This document shows positions 35,724 through 45,316 of a stretch of DNA of 49,206 nt, piece by piece. The stretch covers positions 1 to 49,206 of the forward strand of contig JAHBYL010000019.1 in the NCBI GenBank assembly GCA_019635955.1, given 5' to 3'. The position numbers and the translations under genes are program-made. This DNA is from Parvibaculum sp. GTDB lineage: Bacteria; Pseudomonadota; Alphaproteobacteria; Parvibaculales; Parvibaculaceae. The stretch's first letter is position 1. Every line of letters starts with the position of its first letter. The notes below the pieces were generated by a model. It saw only the letters and a list, made by a program, of their open reading frames with translations, searched no databases and was not told where the DNA came from.

Positions 35724-36935
35724 GTGATTACGCCTGTTTTGCCGACCTATGCGCGGGCCGACCTTGAATTCGAACGGGGCGAAGGCCCTTGGCTCATCAC
35801 CGCCAAGGGCGAGCGCTATCTCGACTTCGGCGCGGGCATCGCCGTCAATGTCGTGGGCCATGCCCATCCGCATCTGATCGCCGCGCTGACCGAACAGGCG
35901 GGGAAGGTCTGGCACACCTCGAACGTCTACCGTATTCCCGGACAGGAAAAGCTCGCGAAGCGTCTCGTCGAGGTGACTTTCGCCGACACTGCCTTCTTCA
36001 CGAATTCAGGCGCAGAGGCGCTCGAATGCGCGATCAAGATGGCGCGGAAGTATCATGCGGCAGGCGGCGCGCCGGAACGCTACGAACTCATCACCATGGA
36101 AGGCGCCTTCCATGGCCGCACGCTCGCGACGATCGCCGCCGGCGGCCAGAAGAAATATCTCGAAGGTTTCGGTCCGGCCATGCCCGGCTTCCCGCAAGTA
36201 CCCTTCGGCGACCTGAAGGCGCTCGAAGCTGCGATCGGCCCGGCGACGGCGGGCATCCTGATCGAGCCCATTCAGGGCGAGGGCGGCATCCGCGTGATCC
36301 CGAACGAGGACCTGAGGCGCATCCGCGCATTGTGCGACGAGAAGGGCATTCTTCTCGTGCTCGACGAAGTGCAGACGGGCGTCGGCCGCACCGGCGCGCT
36401 CTTCGCGCATGAACTTGCGGGCATCACACCCGACATCATGGCGGTTGCGAAGGCGCTGGGCGGCGGTTTCCCCGTCGGCGCCTGCCTCGCGACGGAAGAA
36501 GCCGCGCGCGGCATGACGGCGGGCACGCATGGCTCGACCTTCGGCGGCAATCCGCTCGCCATGGCGGTGGCGAATGCGGTGATGGACCTGGCCCTCGACG
36601 AAGCCTTCCTGCCGCATGTGCGGATGCTCGGCCTGAAGCTTCGGCAGAAACTCGCCATGCTTGCCGACCGCTATCCGCGGATCGTGGAAGGCGTGCGCGG
36701 CGAAGGCCTGATGCTCGGCATCAAGTGCCGGGTGACGAATACCGATCTCGTCGCGGCGCTGCGGGAAGAAAAGATGCTGACGGTCGGCGCGGGCGACAAT
36801 GTGGTCCGCCTTCTGCCGCCGCTCAATATCGATGAGACCCATCTCGACGACGCGATGGAACGGCTGATGGCAGCTTGCGGCAAACTCGATGCCGCCCTCG
36901 ACGCCGATGCGAAGGCCGCGGGAGCAAAATCATGA
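35724..36935 (+). CDS. argD: Acetylornithine aminotransferase ArgD
   Basis: This 403-residue PLP enzyme converts N-acetylglutamate semialdehyde to N-acetylornithine in arginine synthesis. Motifs are [12 protein letters not shown] (about residue 93), [19 protein letters not shown] (about 211) and the PLP lysine in [13 protein letters not shown] (about 242). It begins with GTG at 35724, after AGAAGGAC. Its stop overlaps the argF start. It is the first gene of argD-argF-hslO, downstream of the structured leader. Confidence 0.94.
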   Translation: MITPVLPTYARADLEFERGEGPWLITAKGERYLDFGAGIAVNVVGHAHPHLIAALTEQAGKVWHTSNVYRIPGQEKLAKRLVEVTFADTAFFTNSGAEALECAIKMARKYHAAGGAPERYELITMEGAFHGRTLATIAAGGQKKYLEGFGPAMPGFPQVPFGDLKALEAAIGPATAGILIEPIQGEGGIRVIPNEDLRRIRALCDEKGILLVLDEVQTGVGRTGALFAHELAGITPDIMAVAKALGGGFPVGACLATEEAARGMTAGTHGSTFGGNPLAMAVANAVMDLALDEAFLPHVRMLGLKLRQKLAMLADRYPRIVEGVRGEGLMLGIKCRVTNTDLVAALREEKMLTVGAGDNVVRLLPPLNIDETHLDDAMERLMAACGKLDAALDADAKAAGAKS

Positions 36936-37873
36936 GCGCGGTTCCGGCAGGCAAGCATTTCCTCGATCTCGACCGGGTCGCGGCATCCGACATCCGCGCG
37001 ATCCTCGACAATTCGGTCGCGCGCAAGAAGGCGCGGAACGGGCTTGGCCAGGCGGAGCCCGATCAGGACAAGCCGCTCAAGGGCCGGCTCCTCGCCATGC
37101 TTTTCGAGAAGCCCTCGACGCGGACCCGCGTCTCCTTCGACGTGGCGATGCGTCAGCTCGGCGGCGAGACGCTGCTGCTGAATGGCGGCGACACGCAGCT
37201 TGGCCGTGGCGAAACCATTGCCGACACGGCGCGCGTTCTCTCGCGCTATGTCGATGCCATCATGATCCGTACCACCGATCACGCAAAGCTCCTCGAGCTT
37301 GCCGAACATGCGACCGTGCCGGTGATCAACGGACTGACGGACCGCTCGCATCCCTGTCAGATCATGGCCGATGTGATGACGTTCGAAGAGCGCAAGGGCC
37401 CGATCAAGGGACGCCGCGTCGCCTGGGTGGGCGATGGCAACAATGTCTCGACCTCATGGATCCATGCCGCGACGCAGCTTGAATTCGAGCTGCGCATGGC
37501 CTGCCCGCCCGAACTCTCGCCTTCGCCGGAAGCGCTTGCCTGGGCGAAGGCGAAGGGCGCGAAGGTGTCCCTCACCACCGATCCCTATGAGGCGGTGGAC
37601 GGCGTCGACTGCATCAACACCGACACCTGGATATCGATGGGAGACAGCGAAACGGAAGCGGCGCTTCGCCACAATCTTCTCGCGCCCTATCAGGTGAACG
37701 CGCGTCTCATGGCCGCCGCCGCGAAGGATGCGATCTTCATGCATTGCCTGCCTGCCCATCGCGGCGAGGAAATGACTGAAGAGGTGATCGACGGTCCGGC
37801 TTCGGTCGTTTTCGACGAGGCTGAAAACCGGCTTCACGCGCAGAAGGGCGTGCTGGCCTGGTGCTTCCGGTGA
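36932..37873 (+). CDS. argF: Ornithine carbamoyltransferase ArgF
   Basis: This 313-residue enzyme makes citrulline from ornithine and carbamoyl phosphate. The carbamoyl-phosphate motif is [10 protein letters not shown] (about residues 53-62), with SHPCQ (about 133) and the ornithine-side [10 protein letters not shown] (about 270). The ATG at 36932 overlaps the argD stop as ATGA, and its own stop overlaps the hslO start. In-frame codons before it belong to the end of argD and are not used. Confidence 0.95.
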   Translation: MSAVPAGKHFLDLDRVAASDIRAILDNSVARKKARNGLGQAEPDQDKPLKGRLLAMLFEKPSTRTRVSFDVAMRQLGGETLLLNGGDTQLGRGETIADTARVLSRYVDAIMIRTTDHAKLLELAEHATVPVINGLTDRSHPCQIMADVMTFEERKGPIKGRRVAWVGDGNNVSTSWIHAATQLEFELRMACPPELSPSPEALAWAKAKGAKVSLTTDPYEAVDGVDCINTDTWISMGDSETEAALRHNLLAPYQVNARLMAAAAKDAIFMHCLPAHRGEEMTEEVIDGPASVVFDEAENRLHAQKGVLAWCFR

Positions 37874-38829
37874 GCGACGACAGCGCTATTGCCATCGACG
37901 ATCTCGTGCAGCCTTTCCAGATCGAGGGGCTGGGCATTCGCGGGCGCATTGTGCGCCTCGGGCCGCTGGTGGACCGTGTGCTGAAGGCGCATGCCTATCC
38001 AGAGCCCGTCTCGCGCCTGCTCGGCGAGGCGCTGGCTCTCACCGCCATGATCGGCACCGCGCTGAAATTCGAGGGCCGCTTCATACTGCAGACGCAAAGC
38101 AAGGGGCCGGTCGGCATGCTCGTCGCCGATTTCCAGTCGCCGGGCAGCGTGCGCGGCTACGCGCAAGTGGATGAGGAGCGGCTGGCCGCGGCACTGGCGG
38201 GCGGGCTCACCTCGCCGGCCGATCTGATGGGCGATGGCTATCTCGCCTTGACCATCGATCAGGGGCCGGACATGGAGCGCTATCAGGGCATCGTGTCGTT
38301 GCATCCGGAAGGGCTCAGCCACAGCGCGCATGAATATTTTGCGAGCTCCGAGCAGGTCGCGACCCGCATCCGCCTTGCCGCCGGCCCCTATTACCACCGC
38401 GAAGAGCGCGGCACGGAAAAGAACTGGCGCGCTGGCGCCATCATGATTCAGCACATCGCGCGCGATGGCGGGCTGACGGGTCACCGCGAGACGGAGGACG
38501 AAGGTCCCTATACCGAGGAAGAGGAAAACTGGAACCGGGCCTCGATTCTTCTCGACACGGTGGAAGATCACGAACTTCTGGACCCCGGGCTCGAGCCGAA
38601 CCGGCTGCTCTACCGCCTTTTCCACGAAGACGGGGTGCGCGCCTATGAGCCATCGCCCATCGAATTCTCCTGCCGCTGTTCGCGCGAGCGGATGACATCC
38701 GTATTGCGCTCTTTCGGCAGTCACGAAATCGACGAAATGGTGCAGGATGGTGTCATCACCGCGACCTGCGAATTCTGCAGCGAGGTCTATGTCTTCGAGC
38801 CCGGCGACCTGAAAGAAGGGCTGAACTGA
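37870..38829 (+). CDS. hslO: Redox-regulated chaperone Hsp33
   Basis: Hsp33 is a cytoplasmic holdase turned on by oxidative unfolding. The 319-residue protein ends in the zinc/redox centre CRC (about residue 265) and CEFC (about 300), and the core carries [14 protein letters not shown]. The GTG at 37870 overlaps the argF stop as GTGA; another GTG three codons earlier is possible. The argD-argF-hslO order is common in alphaproteobacteria. Confidence 0.92.
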   Translation: MSDDSAIAIDDLVQPFQIEGLGIRGRIVRLGPLVDRVLKAHAYPEPVSRLLGEALALTAMIGTALKFEGRFILQTQSKGPVGMLVADFQSPGSVRGYAQVDEERLAAALAGGLTSPADLMGDGYLALTIDQGPDMERYQGIVSLHPEGLSHSAHEYFASSEQVATRIRLAAGPYYHREERGTEKNWRAGAIMIQHIARDGGLTGHRETEDEGPYTEEEENWNRASILLDTVEDHELLDPGLEPNRLLYRLFHEDGVRAYEPSPIEFSCRCSRERMTSVLRSFGSHEIDEMVQDGVITATCEFCSEVYVFEPGDLKEGLN

Positions 38830-38835
38830 GGGAGA

Positions 38836-39462
38836 ATGGAAGTGAAGCGCATGGCCGGTTTTGGACCCCTTCGGATGCTCGGCGCCGCCCTGGCGGCGCT
38901 TCTGCTCGTTTCGGCTTGCGCCGGTTCGCCGCCCGCCGCGACCGGGCCCCGCGCGCCGAGCTTCGATGCGCAGCCGCCGATCCGGCTCGACATTGCCTCC
39001 ATTTCCGTGGACAGCCGCTATCAGGAACCCGGCCGCGCGCCGAATGTCGAACATCTCTATGACGTGACGCCCGAGACCACGGCGCGCGCCTGGGCCTCCG
39101 CCCGCATCGTGGGCGTGGGAACGCGCGGCACGGCGACGCTGACGGTCTTCGATGGCAGCGTGATCTCCGAGACCCTGCCCAAAAAGGGCGGCCTTACCGG
39201 CATGTTCGGCGACCAGCAGGACGTACGTCTGACCGCCCGGCTCAAGGCCCGTCTCATCGTGGACCAGCCCGGACCGCGCCCCGGCGACTTCCAGCAATGG
39301 ACCGCCGATGTGGAGGCGAGCGCGAACCGCACCGTTCTCGAAAGCGCGAGCCTCAACGAACGCGACGCCGCCTATGGCGCGCTGCTCCAGGCGCTCGCCC
39401 GGGAGTTCGATGCCACGCTCACGGCCGAGATCCAGCGCAGCATGCGCCCCGCGCTGCGCTGA
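38836..39462 (+). CDS. Outer-membrane-type lipoprotein of unknown function
   Basis: This 208-residue protein has a lipoprotein signal: basic start, hydrophobic LGAALAALLLVSAC, with the lipobox Cys at residue 28. The mature part is an alpha/beta domain with ARIVGVGTRGTATLTVFDGSVISE and a late helical segment (YGALLQALAREFDATL). The pattern resembles periplasmic lipoproteins that accompany transport or assembly systems, but no named family is recognised. It follows hslO by 6 bases and is likely last in that operon. Confidence 0.8.
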   Translation: MEVKRMAGFGPLRMLGAALAALLLVSACAGSPPAATGPRAPSFDAQPPIRLDIASISVDSRYQEPGRAPNVEHLYDVTPETTARAWASARIVGVGTRGTATLTVFDGSVISETLPKKGGLTGMFGDQQDVRLTARLKARLIVDQPGPRPGDFQQWTADVEASANRTVLESASLNERDAAYGALLQALAREFDATLTAEIQRSMRPALR

Positions 39463-39481
39463 GGGGGAAGCCCGCACAGGG

Positions 39482-39496
39482 TTAACCATCCCTAAA
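39482..39496 (+). promoter_or_regulatory. CtrA-like binding motif upstream of the BLUF gene
   Basis: TTAACCATCCCTAAA fits the CtrA consensus TTAA-N7-TTAA with one mismatch, including the common TTAACCAT half. It lies 48 bases before the BLUF ATG at 39544. Such motifs also occur by chance in alphaproteobacterial gaps. Confidence 0.4.
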
Positions 39497-39543
39497 CCGG
39501 CCGGCGTTAGGCTATGGCGGTTCACCACGAGCCGGTTTCCGCC

Positions 39544-40005
39544 ATGGTCTTTCAGATTGCCTATATGAGTGCGGCGAAGCCCGGCCTGACCGAGGCCGAG
39601 GTGCACGACATCCTGCGGGCGTCATCGGTCAACAATCGCCGCAGCCAACTCTCCGGTATGCTGCTTCTGCTCGACGGCACCTTCTTCCAGGTTCTCGAAG
39701 GCGACCGGGAGAATGTCGAGACGACCTATAAGCGTATTTTGAGCGACCGGCGGCACAGTGCGCTGATCCGCGTCCTCGAGCGTGAGCGGGAGGAGCGCAG
39801 CTTTCCGCATTGGTCGATGGGATTCGAGAAGGTTCATCACGGCGGCGGCGCCGAACTCGCTCCGCTCATCGATGTCGCCGACCTGACCGGCAATCCCGAT
39901 GTCGGAAAGCTCCGCGAAAAGGCGCCGGAGCTCCTTTCCTTCATGCGCTCGCTCTATGCGAGCCGCCATATGCGTGGCGCGCCGGAGCTAGATCGGCCTG
40001 CCTGA
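39544..40005 (+). CDS. BLUF-domain blue-light sensor
   Basis: This 153-residue protein has an N-terminal BLUF domain that binds FAD and senses blue light, plus a short helical tail. The photocycle residues line up with AppA at a constant offset of 14: Tyr7, Asn31, Gln49 (FFQVLEG), Trp90 and Met92 (HWSMGF), so it should be active. There is no EAL, GGDEF or other output domain, so it must act through a partner. The ATG at 39544 gives the usual short BLUF N terminus; one at 39514 is also in frame. Its end overlaps argE (opposite strand) by 18 bases. Confidence 0.9.
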   Translation: MVFQIAYMSAAKPGLTEAEVHDILRASSVNNRRSQLSGMLLLLDGTFFQVLEGDRENVETTYKRILSDRRHSALIRVLEREREERSFPHWSMGFEKVHHGGGAELAPLIDVADLTGNPDVGKLREKAPELLSFMRSLYASRHMRGAPELDRPA

Positions 40006-41166
40006 AACGTAATCCGCAAGCCGCTTCATGAAGGCCTCGCATTCCGCAATCTGCGAGAGCTCGATGAATTCGTCCGGCTTGTGCGCCTGCGCGATATCGC
40101 CGGGCCCGCAAACGACGGTTGGGATATCGGCAAGCTGAAAGAGTCCGGCCTCCGTATTGTAGGAAACGGCTTCGGCCGAATTGCATTGCGCGAGCTTCAT
40201 CACAAGGGTTTCGCCCGGATCGCCGTCGAGGGCAGCAAGGCCCGGCGACTGCGCACGCGTCACCGTCTCGATCCGCGCTTCCGGATAAAGCGCCCGCATG
40301 CGGGGCAGCAGCTCCTTTTCCGCATGGGCATTGAAGCGCGCGATGATCTCGTCCGGATCGGCGTCCGGCAACGTACGGTACTCCCAGAGGAAGGTGCATT
40401 TCCGCGGAATGATGTTCACCGCCGTCCCACCCTTGATAAGACCCACACTGATCGTCGTGTAGGGCGGGCTGAAGCGGCCGGAAGGATCGCCGCGCTCGCG
40501 CATTTCCGCTGCAAGCGCCATCAGGAAGGAAATGAGCTCCGTCGCATATTGAATGGCGCTGACGCCGAGATGCGTCTGGCTAGAATGATATTCGAGGCCC
40601 GTCACGGTGGTCTGATAGGACTGAATGCCCTTATGCGCATTCACGACCTTCATCGAGGAGGGTTCGCCGACGATCACGACCTGTGGCTTCGGCAGCGTGC
40701 GGATGACGCTCTCGATCATGGGCCGCACCCCGAGGCAGCCCACCTCCTCGTCATAGGACAAGGCAAAGTGAACCGGCACCTTCGGCCCGCCGCGAAGAAA
40801 CGCCGGCACATGGGCAAGCGCCACGGCAAGAAAACTCTTCATGTCGGAAGTGCCGCGCCCATAGAGCCTGCCATCGCGCTCCTCGACCCGGAAGGGATCG
40901 CTCGACCAGTCCTGTCCCTCGACCGGCACGACATCCGTATGTCCTGAAAGCACGATGCCGCCCGCCTGGCTTTCGTCGCCCAGCGTTGCGAAGAGATTGG
41001 CCTTGCTGCCGTCCTCGTTCATCACCCGGCGCGAGGCAACGCCGTGGCTTGCGAGGTAGCCCTCCACGAAGTCGATCAGCGCCAGATTGGAGAGATGACT
41101 CGTCGTATCGAAGGAGATGAGCCTCTCGATCAATTCGCGGGACGTGAAGGATTGCGGCGCGGGCAT
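39988..41166 (-). CDS. argE: Acetylornithine deacetylase ArgE
   Basis: This 392-residue metallopeptidase-family (M20) enzyme removes the acetyl group from N-acetylornithine. Metal and catalytic motifs are SGHTDVVP (about residue 75), GRGTSDMKSF (about 108), DEEVGCLG (about 142) and a C-terminal CGPGDIAQAHKPDEF. It completes the arginine route with argD and argF nearby but is on the other strand. It could in principle accept other acyl amino acids. Confidence 0.92.
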   Translation of the reverse strand: MPAPQSFTSRELIERLISFDTTSHLSNLALIDFVEGYLASHGVASRRVMNEDGSKANLFATLGDESQAGGIVLSGHTDVVPVEGQDWSSDPFRVEERDGRLYGRGTSDMKSFLAVALAHVPAFLRGGPKVPVHFALSYDEEVGCLGVRPMIESVIRTLPKPQVVIVGEPSSMKVVNAHKGIQSYQTTVTGLEYHSSQTHLGVSAIQYATELISFLMALAAEMRERGDPSGRFSPPYTTISVGLIKGGTAVNIIPRKCTFLWEYRTLPDADPDEIIARFNAHAEKELLPRMRALYPEARIETVTRAQSPGLAALDGDPGETLVMKLAQCNSAEAVSYNTEAGLFQLADIPTVVCGPGDIAQAHKPDEFIELSQIAECEAFMKRLADYVSGRPI

Positions 41167-41246
41167 GGGATGGAAACTTCCGGACTGGCATGGACGGTGT
41201 GAGCCATCCTAGTCCGCCGCGCGCGAGGAAGCGAGGGCGCTACCCC

Positions 41247-41639
41247 TCAGTGCAGCATCCGCTTTGCGTAGGGGCTGTCGAGCGAGAAGGCCGGAATGTC
41301 GACCTCGAAGGTTTCGCCGTGGTCCGTTTCCATCTCGTAATTGCCGAACATGATGCCGGACGGCGCGCCGAGCGGCGTGCCGCTCGTATATTCGAATTTC
41401 TCACCGGGACGGAGCAGGGGCTGCTCGCCCACGACACCGGGCCCGCGCACCTCATGCACATGGCCCATCGCATCCGTGATCTTCCAGTAGCGTGAGCGCA
41501 GACGCACCGTCTCATCGCCGCGATTCTCGATCGTGACGTGGTAGGCCCAGACGTAATAGTCCTGATCGGGCTCCGACTGATCCTCGAGATAGGTCGGTTC
41601 GACCAGAATATTGATGGAGCGTGTTATGGCGCTGTACAT
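41247..41639 (-). CDS. apaG: ApaG protein (Co2+/Mg2+ efflux-associated)
   Basis: This protein has 130 residues, exactly the family length, with the fibronectin-like beta sandwich and the GPGVVGEQP loop (about residues 69-77). ApaG was linked genetically to cobalt and magnesium resistance in Salmonella; its biochemical role is unclear. The ATG at 41639 follows AAGGAC. The longer open frame upstream is Arg/Ala-rich and not conserved-looking. The gap up to metZ (41640-41830) contains two TTAAC words but no clear site. Confidence 0.92.
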   Translation of the reverse strand: MYSAITRSINILVEPTYLEDQSEPDQDYYVWAYHVTIENRGDETVRLRSRYWKITDAMGHVHEVRGPGVVGEQPLLRPGEKFEYTSGTPLGAPSGIMFGNYEMETDHGETFEVDIPAFSLDSPYAKRMLH

Positions 41640-41830
41640 CGGGCGGTCCTTGCGCGAGGCGTCATCGGTATGCGGAACCGCAGCCATTCTGGCCACGGCC
41701 CGGCGAGGAAAAATATGTGCCGCATGGGACGTCGCGGCAAGTACCGCTGCGCCCATTCCCCGCCTCGCCTGCACCATATCGGCGGCGGGCTAACTTCCCC
41801 TTAACGAGGCAACGCGCCGGCCGCTTTTGG

Positions 41831-43030
41831 TTAACCCTTTGCTGCGAAGGCGCGATCCATGTCCTCTGCGAGATCGCCCGCATCCTCGAGCCCGACCGAA
41901 AGCCGCAGCAACCCCTCATTGATGCCGAGTTCCTCGCGGGCCTCCTGTGTGAGCCGTTGATGGGTCGTCGTCGCCGGGTGTGTGATCAGGCTTTTGGCGT
42001 CGCCGAGATTGTTCGAAATCTTCACCACCTGCAGCCCGTTCGCGAAGCGGAAGGCGCCTTCCTTGCCGCCTTTCACCTCGAACGCGACGATATTGCCGCC
42101 CGCCGACATCTGGCTCATGGCGAGGTTGTGCTGCGGATGGCTCGGCAGGCCGGGGTAGAAGACGCGCTCGACGCCGGGATGATTTTCGAGAAAACGGGCA
42201 ACGCTCTCGGCATTGCGGGCGTGCTCGCGGACACGCAGGTCGAGCGTCTCGAGGCTTTTCAGCATGACCCAGGCATTGAAGGGGCTGAGGCTCGGCCCCG
42301 TCTGGCGCATGAAATTCGACAGGTGATCGGCGATGAATTGCTGATCGGCAAGCACGACGCCGCCAAGGCAACGGCCCTGACCGTCGATATGCTTCGTTGC
42401 CGAATAGATGACGACATCGGCGCCGAGTTCGAGCGGCCGCTGCAGCACGGGCGTCGCAAAGACATTGTCGACGAAAAGCTTGGCGCCGGCGGCATGCGCG
42501 ATGTCGGCCACGCCCTTGATGTCGATGATCTCGAGCGTCGGGTTCGAGGGCGTTTCGAGGAAGAACACCTTGGTGTTCGGCTGAACGGCCTTCTTCCAGC
42601 CGTCGAGGTCGCGCCCGTCGATCAGCGTCGAGGTCACGCCATAGCGGGGCAGCAGATCTTCCACGATGTAGCGGCACGAGCCGAACAGCGCCCGCGACGA
42701 AACGACATGGTCGCCCGCATTGAGGTAGCAGAGCATGGCTGCCGTGACCGCCGCCATGCCCGTGGCGGTCGCGCGGGCATCTTCCGCGCCTTCGAGCGCG
42801 ATCATGCGCTCCTCGAACATGCGGACGGTGGGGTTCGAGAAGCGGCTATAGATGAAGCCCGGCTCCTCGTTCTTGAAGCGCCGCTCCGCCGCCTCCATGG
42901 TCTCGTAGACATAGCCCGAGGTCAGAAACATCGCCTCGCTGGTCTCGCCGAAGGGCGTGCGGAGCGTGCCGCCGTGAACGGCCTCGGTGCGGGCGCTCAG
43001 TTTCCTTCCGTCGCGTGTCGTCTTACTCAT
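41831..43030 (-). CDS. metZ: O-succinylhomoserine sulfhydrylase MetZ
   Basis: This 399-residue PLP enzyme of the Cys/Met metabolism family makes homocysteine from O-succinylhomoserine and sulfide. Motifs are YSRFSNPTVRMFEERMIALEG (about residues 60-80), the PLP lysine in YSATKHIDGQGR (about 208), and LSVGLEDAGDL near the end. It is preceded by a SAM-II riboswitch and terminator, which makes a methionine role secure. Homologues with cystathionine lyase activity exist, but the riboswitch context favours MetZ. Confidence 0.92.
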   Translation of the reverse strand: MSKTTRDGRKLSARTEAVHGGTLRTPFGETSEAMFLTSGYVYETMEAAERRFKNEEPGFIYSRFSNPTVRMFEERMIALEGAEDARATATGMAAVTAAMLCYLNAGDHVVSSRALFGSCRYIVEDLLPRYGVTSTLIDGRDLDGWKKAVQPNTKVFFLETPSNPTLEIIDIKGVADIAHAAGAKLFVDNVFATPVLQRPLELGADVVIYSATKHIDGQGRCLGGVVLADQQFIADHLSNFMRQTGPSLSPFNAWVMLKSLETLDLRVREHARNAESVARFLENHPGVERVFYPGLPSHPQHNLAMSQMSAGGNIVAFEVKGGKEGAFRFANGLQVVKISNNLGDAKSLITHPATTTHQRLTQEAREELGINEGLLRLSVGLEDAGDLAEDMDRAFAAKG

Positions 43031-43045
43031 CGGGCTACCCCAAAT

Positions 43046-43075
43046 AAAAAACCCCGACCGTGAAAGGGATCGGGG
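43046..43075 (-). terminator. Riboswitch-controlled terminator before metZ
   Basis: On the minus strand CCCCGA pairs with TCGGGG around a 12-base segment and runs into six T, only 15 bases before the metZ ATG. It sits directly behind the SAM-II aptamer and probably ends transcription when SAM is bound. Confidence 0.85.
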
Positions 43076-43085
43076 CTCGCGTCCC

Positions 43086-43143
43086 GACCTTTTTAGCGAG
43101 TTGTTTAACGTGGCCGCAAGCCGGTCGGCTCAAATCACCACGG
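43086..43143 (-). promoter_or_regulatory. SAM-II riboswitch controlling metZ
   Basis: Reading the minus strand, CGTGGTGATTTG, a GCCGACCGGCTTGCGGC stem, CCACGTTAAA and a final CTAAAAAGG match the SAM-II (metA) aptamer in order and spacing. That includes the P1 pairing CGTGG/CCACG and the pseudoknot-forming tail. SAM-II switches in alphaproteobacteria typically precede metA, metX or metZ. Binding of S-adenosylmethionine should turn the gene off through the adjacent terminator. Confidence 0.93.
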
Positions 43144-43289
43144 GATTGGCGGGCATTTAAGGGGCCGGGGGCCCTCCCGTCAAGGCTTCAGGCGGACAGC
43201 CGGGCTTTCCCCCGCGCCCCGCGCCAATTATAACCGTCGCATGTGATCGGGGCGGATGACGCATCCCGACCGGCAAGGCCCTGAAATCA

Positions 43290-44447
43290 ATGACCAAAGC
43301 GGCGGACGATCTTTTCCCCAATCACCAGGACGAGCCCCGCCGCGTGGGCCCCGGCCAGCTCCATACGACCGGCATTCTGCCCTCGCATGGCATCGCCACG
43401 CTGATCCGCGAGAAGGAAATCTGGGGCGGGCTCGAAATCGACAAGAGCCAGATCCAGCCGGCAAGCCTCGACCTCAGGCTCGGAACGACTGCCTACCGCC
43501 TGCGCGCCTCCTTCCTGCCGGGGCCGGAGCGCGGCGTGATGGAATGCGTCGAGGAGCTGATGCTCCACAAGGTGGACCTGACGGAAGGGGCGGTGCTGGA
43601 AACGGGCTGCGTCTATCTCGTGCCGCTGGTCGAGGCGCTGGCGCTGTCGGAAAAGACATCGGCGTCGGCCAACCCGAAAAGCTCGACCGGCCGCCTCGAC
43701 GTATTCACGCGGCTGATTGCGGATTTCTCCGCCGAGTTCGACCAGGTGGCGGCGGGCTACAAGGGCCATCTCTATCTTGAGATCAGCCCCCGGACCTTCC
43801 CCATTCTCGTGCGTCCGGGCTCGCGTCTCGCGCAGATCCGTTTTCGCCGCGGCACGCATACCTGCACCGATGCCGAGATGAAGCGGCTTCATGAGGAGCT
43901 CCGCCTCGTGGACGGCGAGGCCGATATCGATGGCGGCATCGCGCTCACCGTCAATCTCGACGCGGAGAGCGAGGACGAGGTCGTCGGCTATCGCGCCAAG
44001 CGCCATTCAGGCGTCATCGACATCGACAAGGTGAATGCCTATGAGGTGCGGGACTTCTGGGACCCCGTGCATGTACGCCCCGGCAAGGGCCTTATTCTTG
44101 ACCCGGACGAATTCTACATCCTTGCGACCGCCGAGGCGCTGCACATCCCGGCGACCCATGCCGCGGAAATGGTGCCCTACAATCCGCTGGTCGGCGAATT
44201 CCGCGTGCATTATGCGGGCTTCTTCGATCCGGGCTTCGGCGCGCGCGAGGCTGGCGGCTCAGGCAGCCGCATCGTCCTCGAGGTGCGCTCGCATGACGTC
44301 CCCTTCATCCTCGAACACGGACAGATCGTCGGCCGCTTCGTGCTGGAGCGGCTGACGGATCGTCCCTCCGTGCTTTACGGCGCGGGCCTTGGCTCGAACT
44401 ATCAGAAGCAGGGCCTGAAGCTCTCCAAGCATTTCCGCGTGAAGTAA
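43290..44447 (+). CDS. dcd: 2'-Deoxycytidine 5'-triphosphate deaminase (long duplicated form)
   Basis: This 385-residue protein is about twice the length of E. coli Dcd and belongs to the alphaproteobacterial two-domain family, each half having the dUTPase/dCTP deaminase fold. It converts dCTP to dUTP for thymidine synthesis. Motifs are IQPASLDLRLG (about residue 55), SSTGRLDVFTRLI (about 131), and in the second half GEFRVHYAGFFDPGFG. It stands divergent from metZ, sharing the promoter region. Ribosome site AAGG is rather far from the ATG. Confidence 0.88.
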   Translation: MTKAADDLFPNHQDEPRRVGPGQLHTTGILPSHGIATLIREKEIWGGLEIDKSQIQPASLDLRLGTTAYRLRASFLPGPERGVMECVEELMLHKVDLTEGAVLETGCVYLVPLVEALALSEKTSASANPKSSTGRLDVFTRLIADFSAEFDQVAAGYKGHLYLEISPRTFPILVRPGSRLAQIRFRRGTHTCTDAEMKRLHEELRLVDGEADIDGGIALTVNLDAESEDEVVGYRAKRHSGVIDIDKVNAYEVRDFWDPVHVRPGKGLILDPDEFYILATAEALHIPATHAAEMVPYNPLVGEFRVHYAGFFDPGFGAREAGGSGSRIVLEVRSHDVPFILEHGQIVGRFVLERLTDRPSVLYGAGLGSNYQKQGLKLSKHFRVK

Positions 44448-45173
44448 TCAGCCAAGCACTTCCGCAAAGAAATTCCGCATCGCCTGCCATGAACGGCGGT
44501 CGGCATCGGCGTCGTACTTAATGCCGCGCTCCGGCGCATGCGCGCCGATGGCCGTGAAGGCATGCATGGCATGACCGTAGGCATGGAGTTGCCAGTCGGC
44601 GCCCGCCTCGGTCATCTCCTTCGCCACGCCGACAACGCTGTCCGGCGCCGCCATGGGGTCGTCCCAGCCGTGCAGGATCAGAACCTTGGCCGTGATCTTG
44701 TCCTGCGGTCCGAGCGCCGGCGGCATGAAGATGCCGTGGAAGCTGACGACGCCCTTGAGGCCGGGGGCCGCGGCGCGCGCCATATCGAGAACGCAGAGCC
44801 CTCCGAAGCAATAGCCCATCGCGCCGATCCTGGAGGCATCGACAGCCTCATGCGCCTTCGCGGCTTCGAGCCCCGCCAGCAAACGCTTCTTCAGCAACGC
44901 GCGGTCGGCGAGGAGCGGACCCATCAGGTGGGAATTGTCGCCCTGCTCGTCGCCACGAACGCCCTTGCCGTAAACATCGAGCGCGAAGGCGGTGTAGCCG
45001 AGCGCCGCCATCTGGTCGGTGCGGGCCCGCGTGCCCTGGTTGAGCCCGCTCCAGTCATGGGCGACGAGAACTGTCGGATGCTTGCCGCCACCTGCCGGCT
45101 GGGCGACATAGGCCTCGAAAGTCGTTTCTCCATCGCCGTACTCGACGAAACCGGTCTTGATGCTGGCGGACAT
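44448..45173 (-). CDS. Dienelactone hydrolase family protein
   Basis: This 241-residue alpha/beta hydrolase has the nucleophilic cysteine in GYCFGG (residue 122), Asp in GWDDPMA (about 173) and His in YGHAMHAF (about 205), the DLH catalytic triad. Classical DLH opens dienelactones in chloroaromatic breakdown; many relatives have other esters as substrate. The ATG at 45173 follows AGGGG; a GTG two codons earlier is possible. It converges on dcd with no gap. Confidence 0.9.
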   Translation of the reverse strand: MSASIKTGFVEYGDGETTFEAYVAQPAGGGKHPTVLVAHDWSGLNQGTRARTDQMAALGYTAFALDVYGKGVRGDEQGDNSHLMGPLLADRALLKKRLLAGLEAAKAHEAVDASRIGAMGYCFGGLCVLDMARAAAPGLKGVVSFHGIFMPPALGPQDKITAKVLILHGWDDPMAAPDSVVGVAKEMTEAGADWQLHAYGHAMHAFTAIGAHAPERGIKYDADADRRSWQAMRNFFAEVLG

Positions 45174-45316
45174 GGGCACCCCTGAAGCTGATTGATTCCT
45201 CGACGGAAGACTAGGGGTCTCCGCGTCTGCAATCCAGCGGGAGAAGCGACAGAACCGATGAACTCGGCTATGAAGTTTTCGTCACAGCGGATGCCCTTCA
45301 CGGATTGCCACGAGCC

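Noticed and set aside
37834-39606. 590-codon minus-strand open frame across hslO and the lipoprotein gene
   Set aside because: It is antisense to Hsp33 with intact zinc cysteines and crosses several gene borders.
41621-43063. 480-codon plus-strand open frame across metZ
   Set aside because: It is antisense to metZ and would run through the SAM-II terminator region; no motif is visible.
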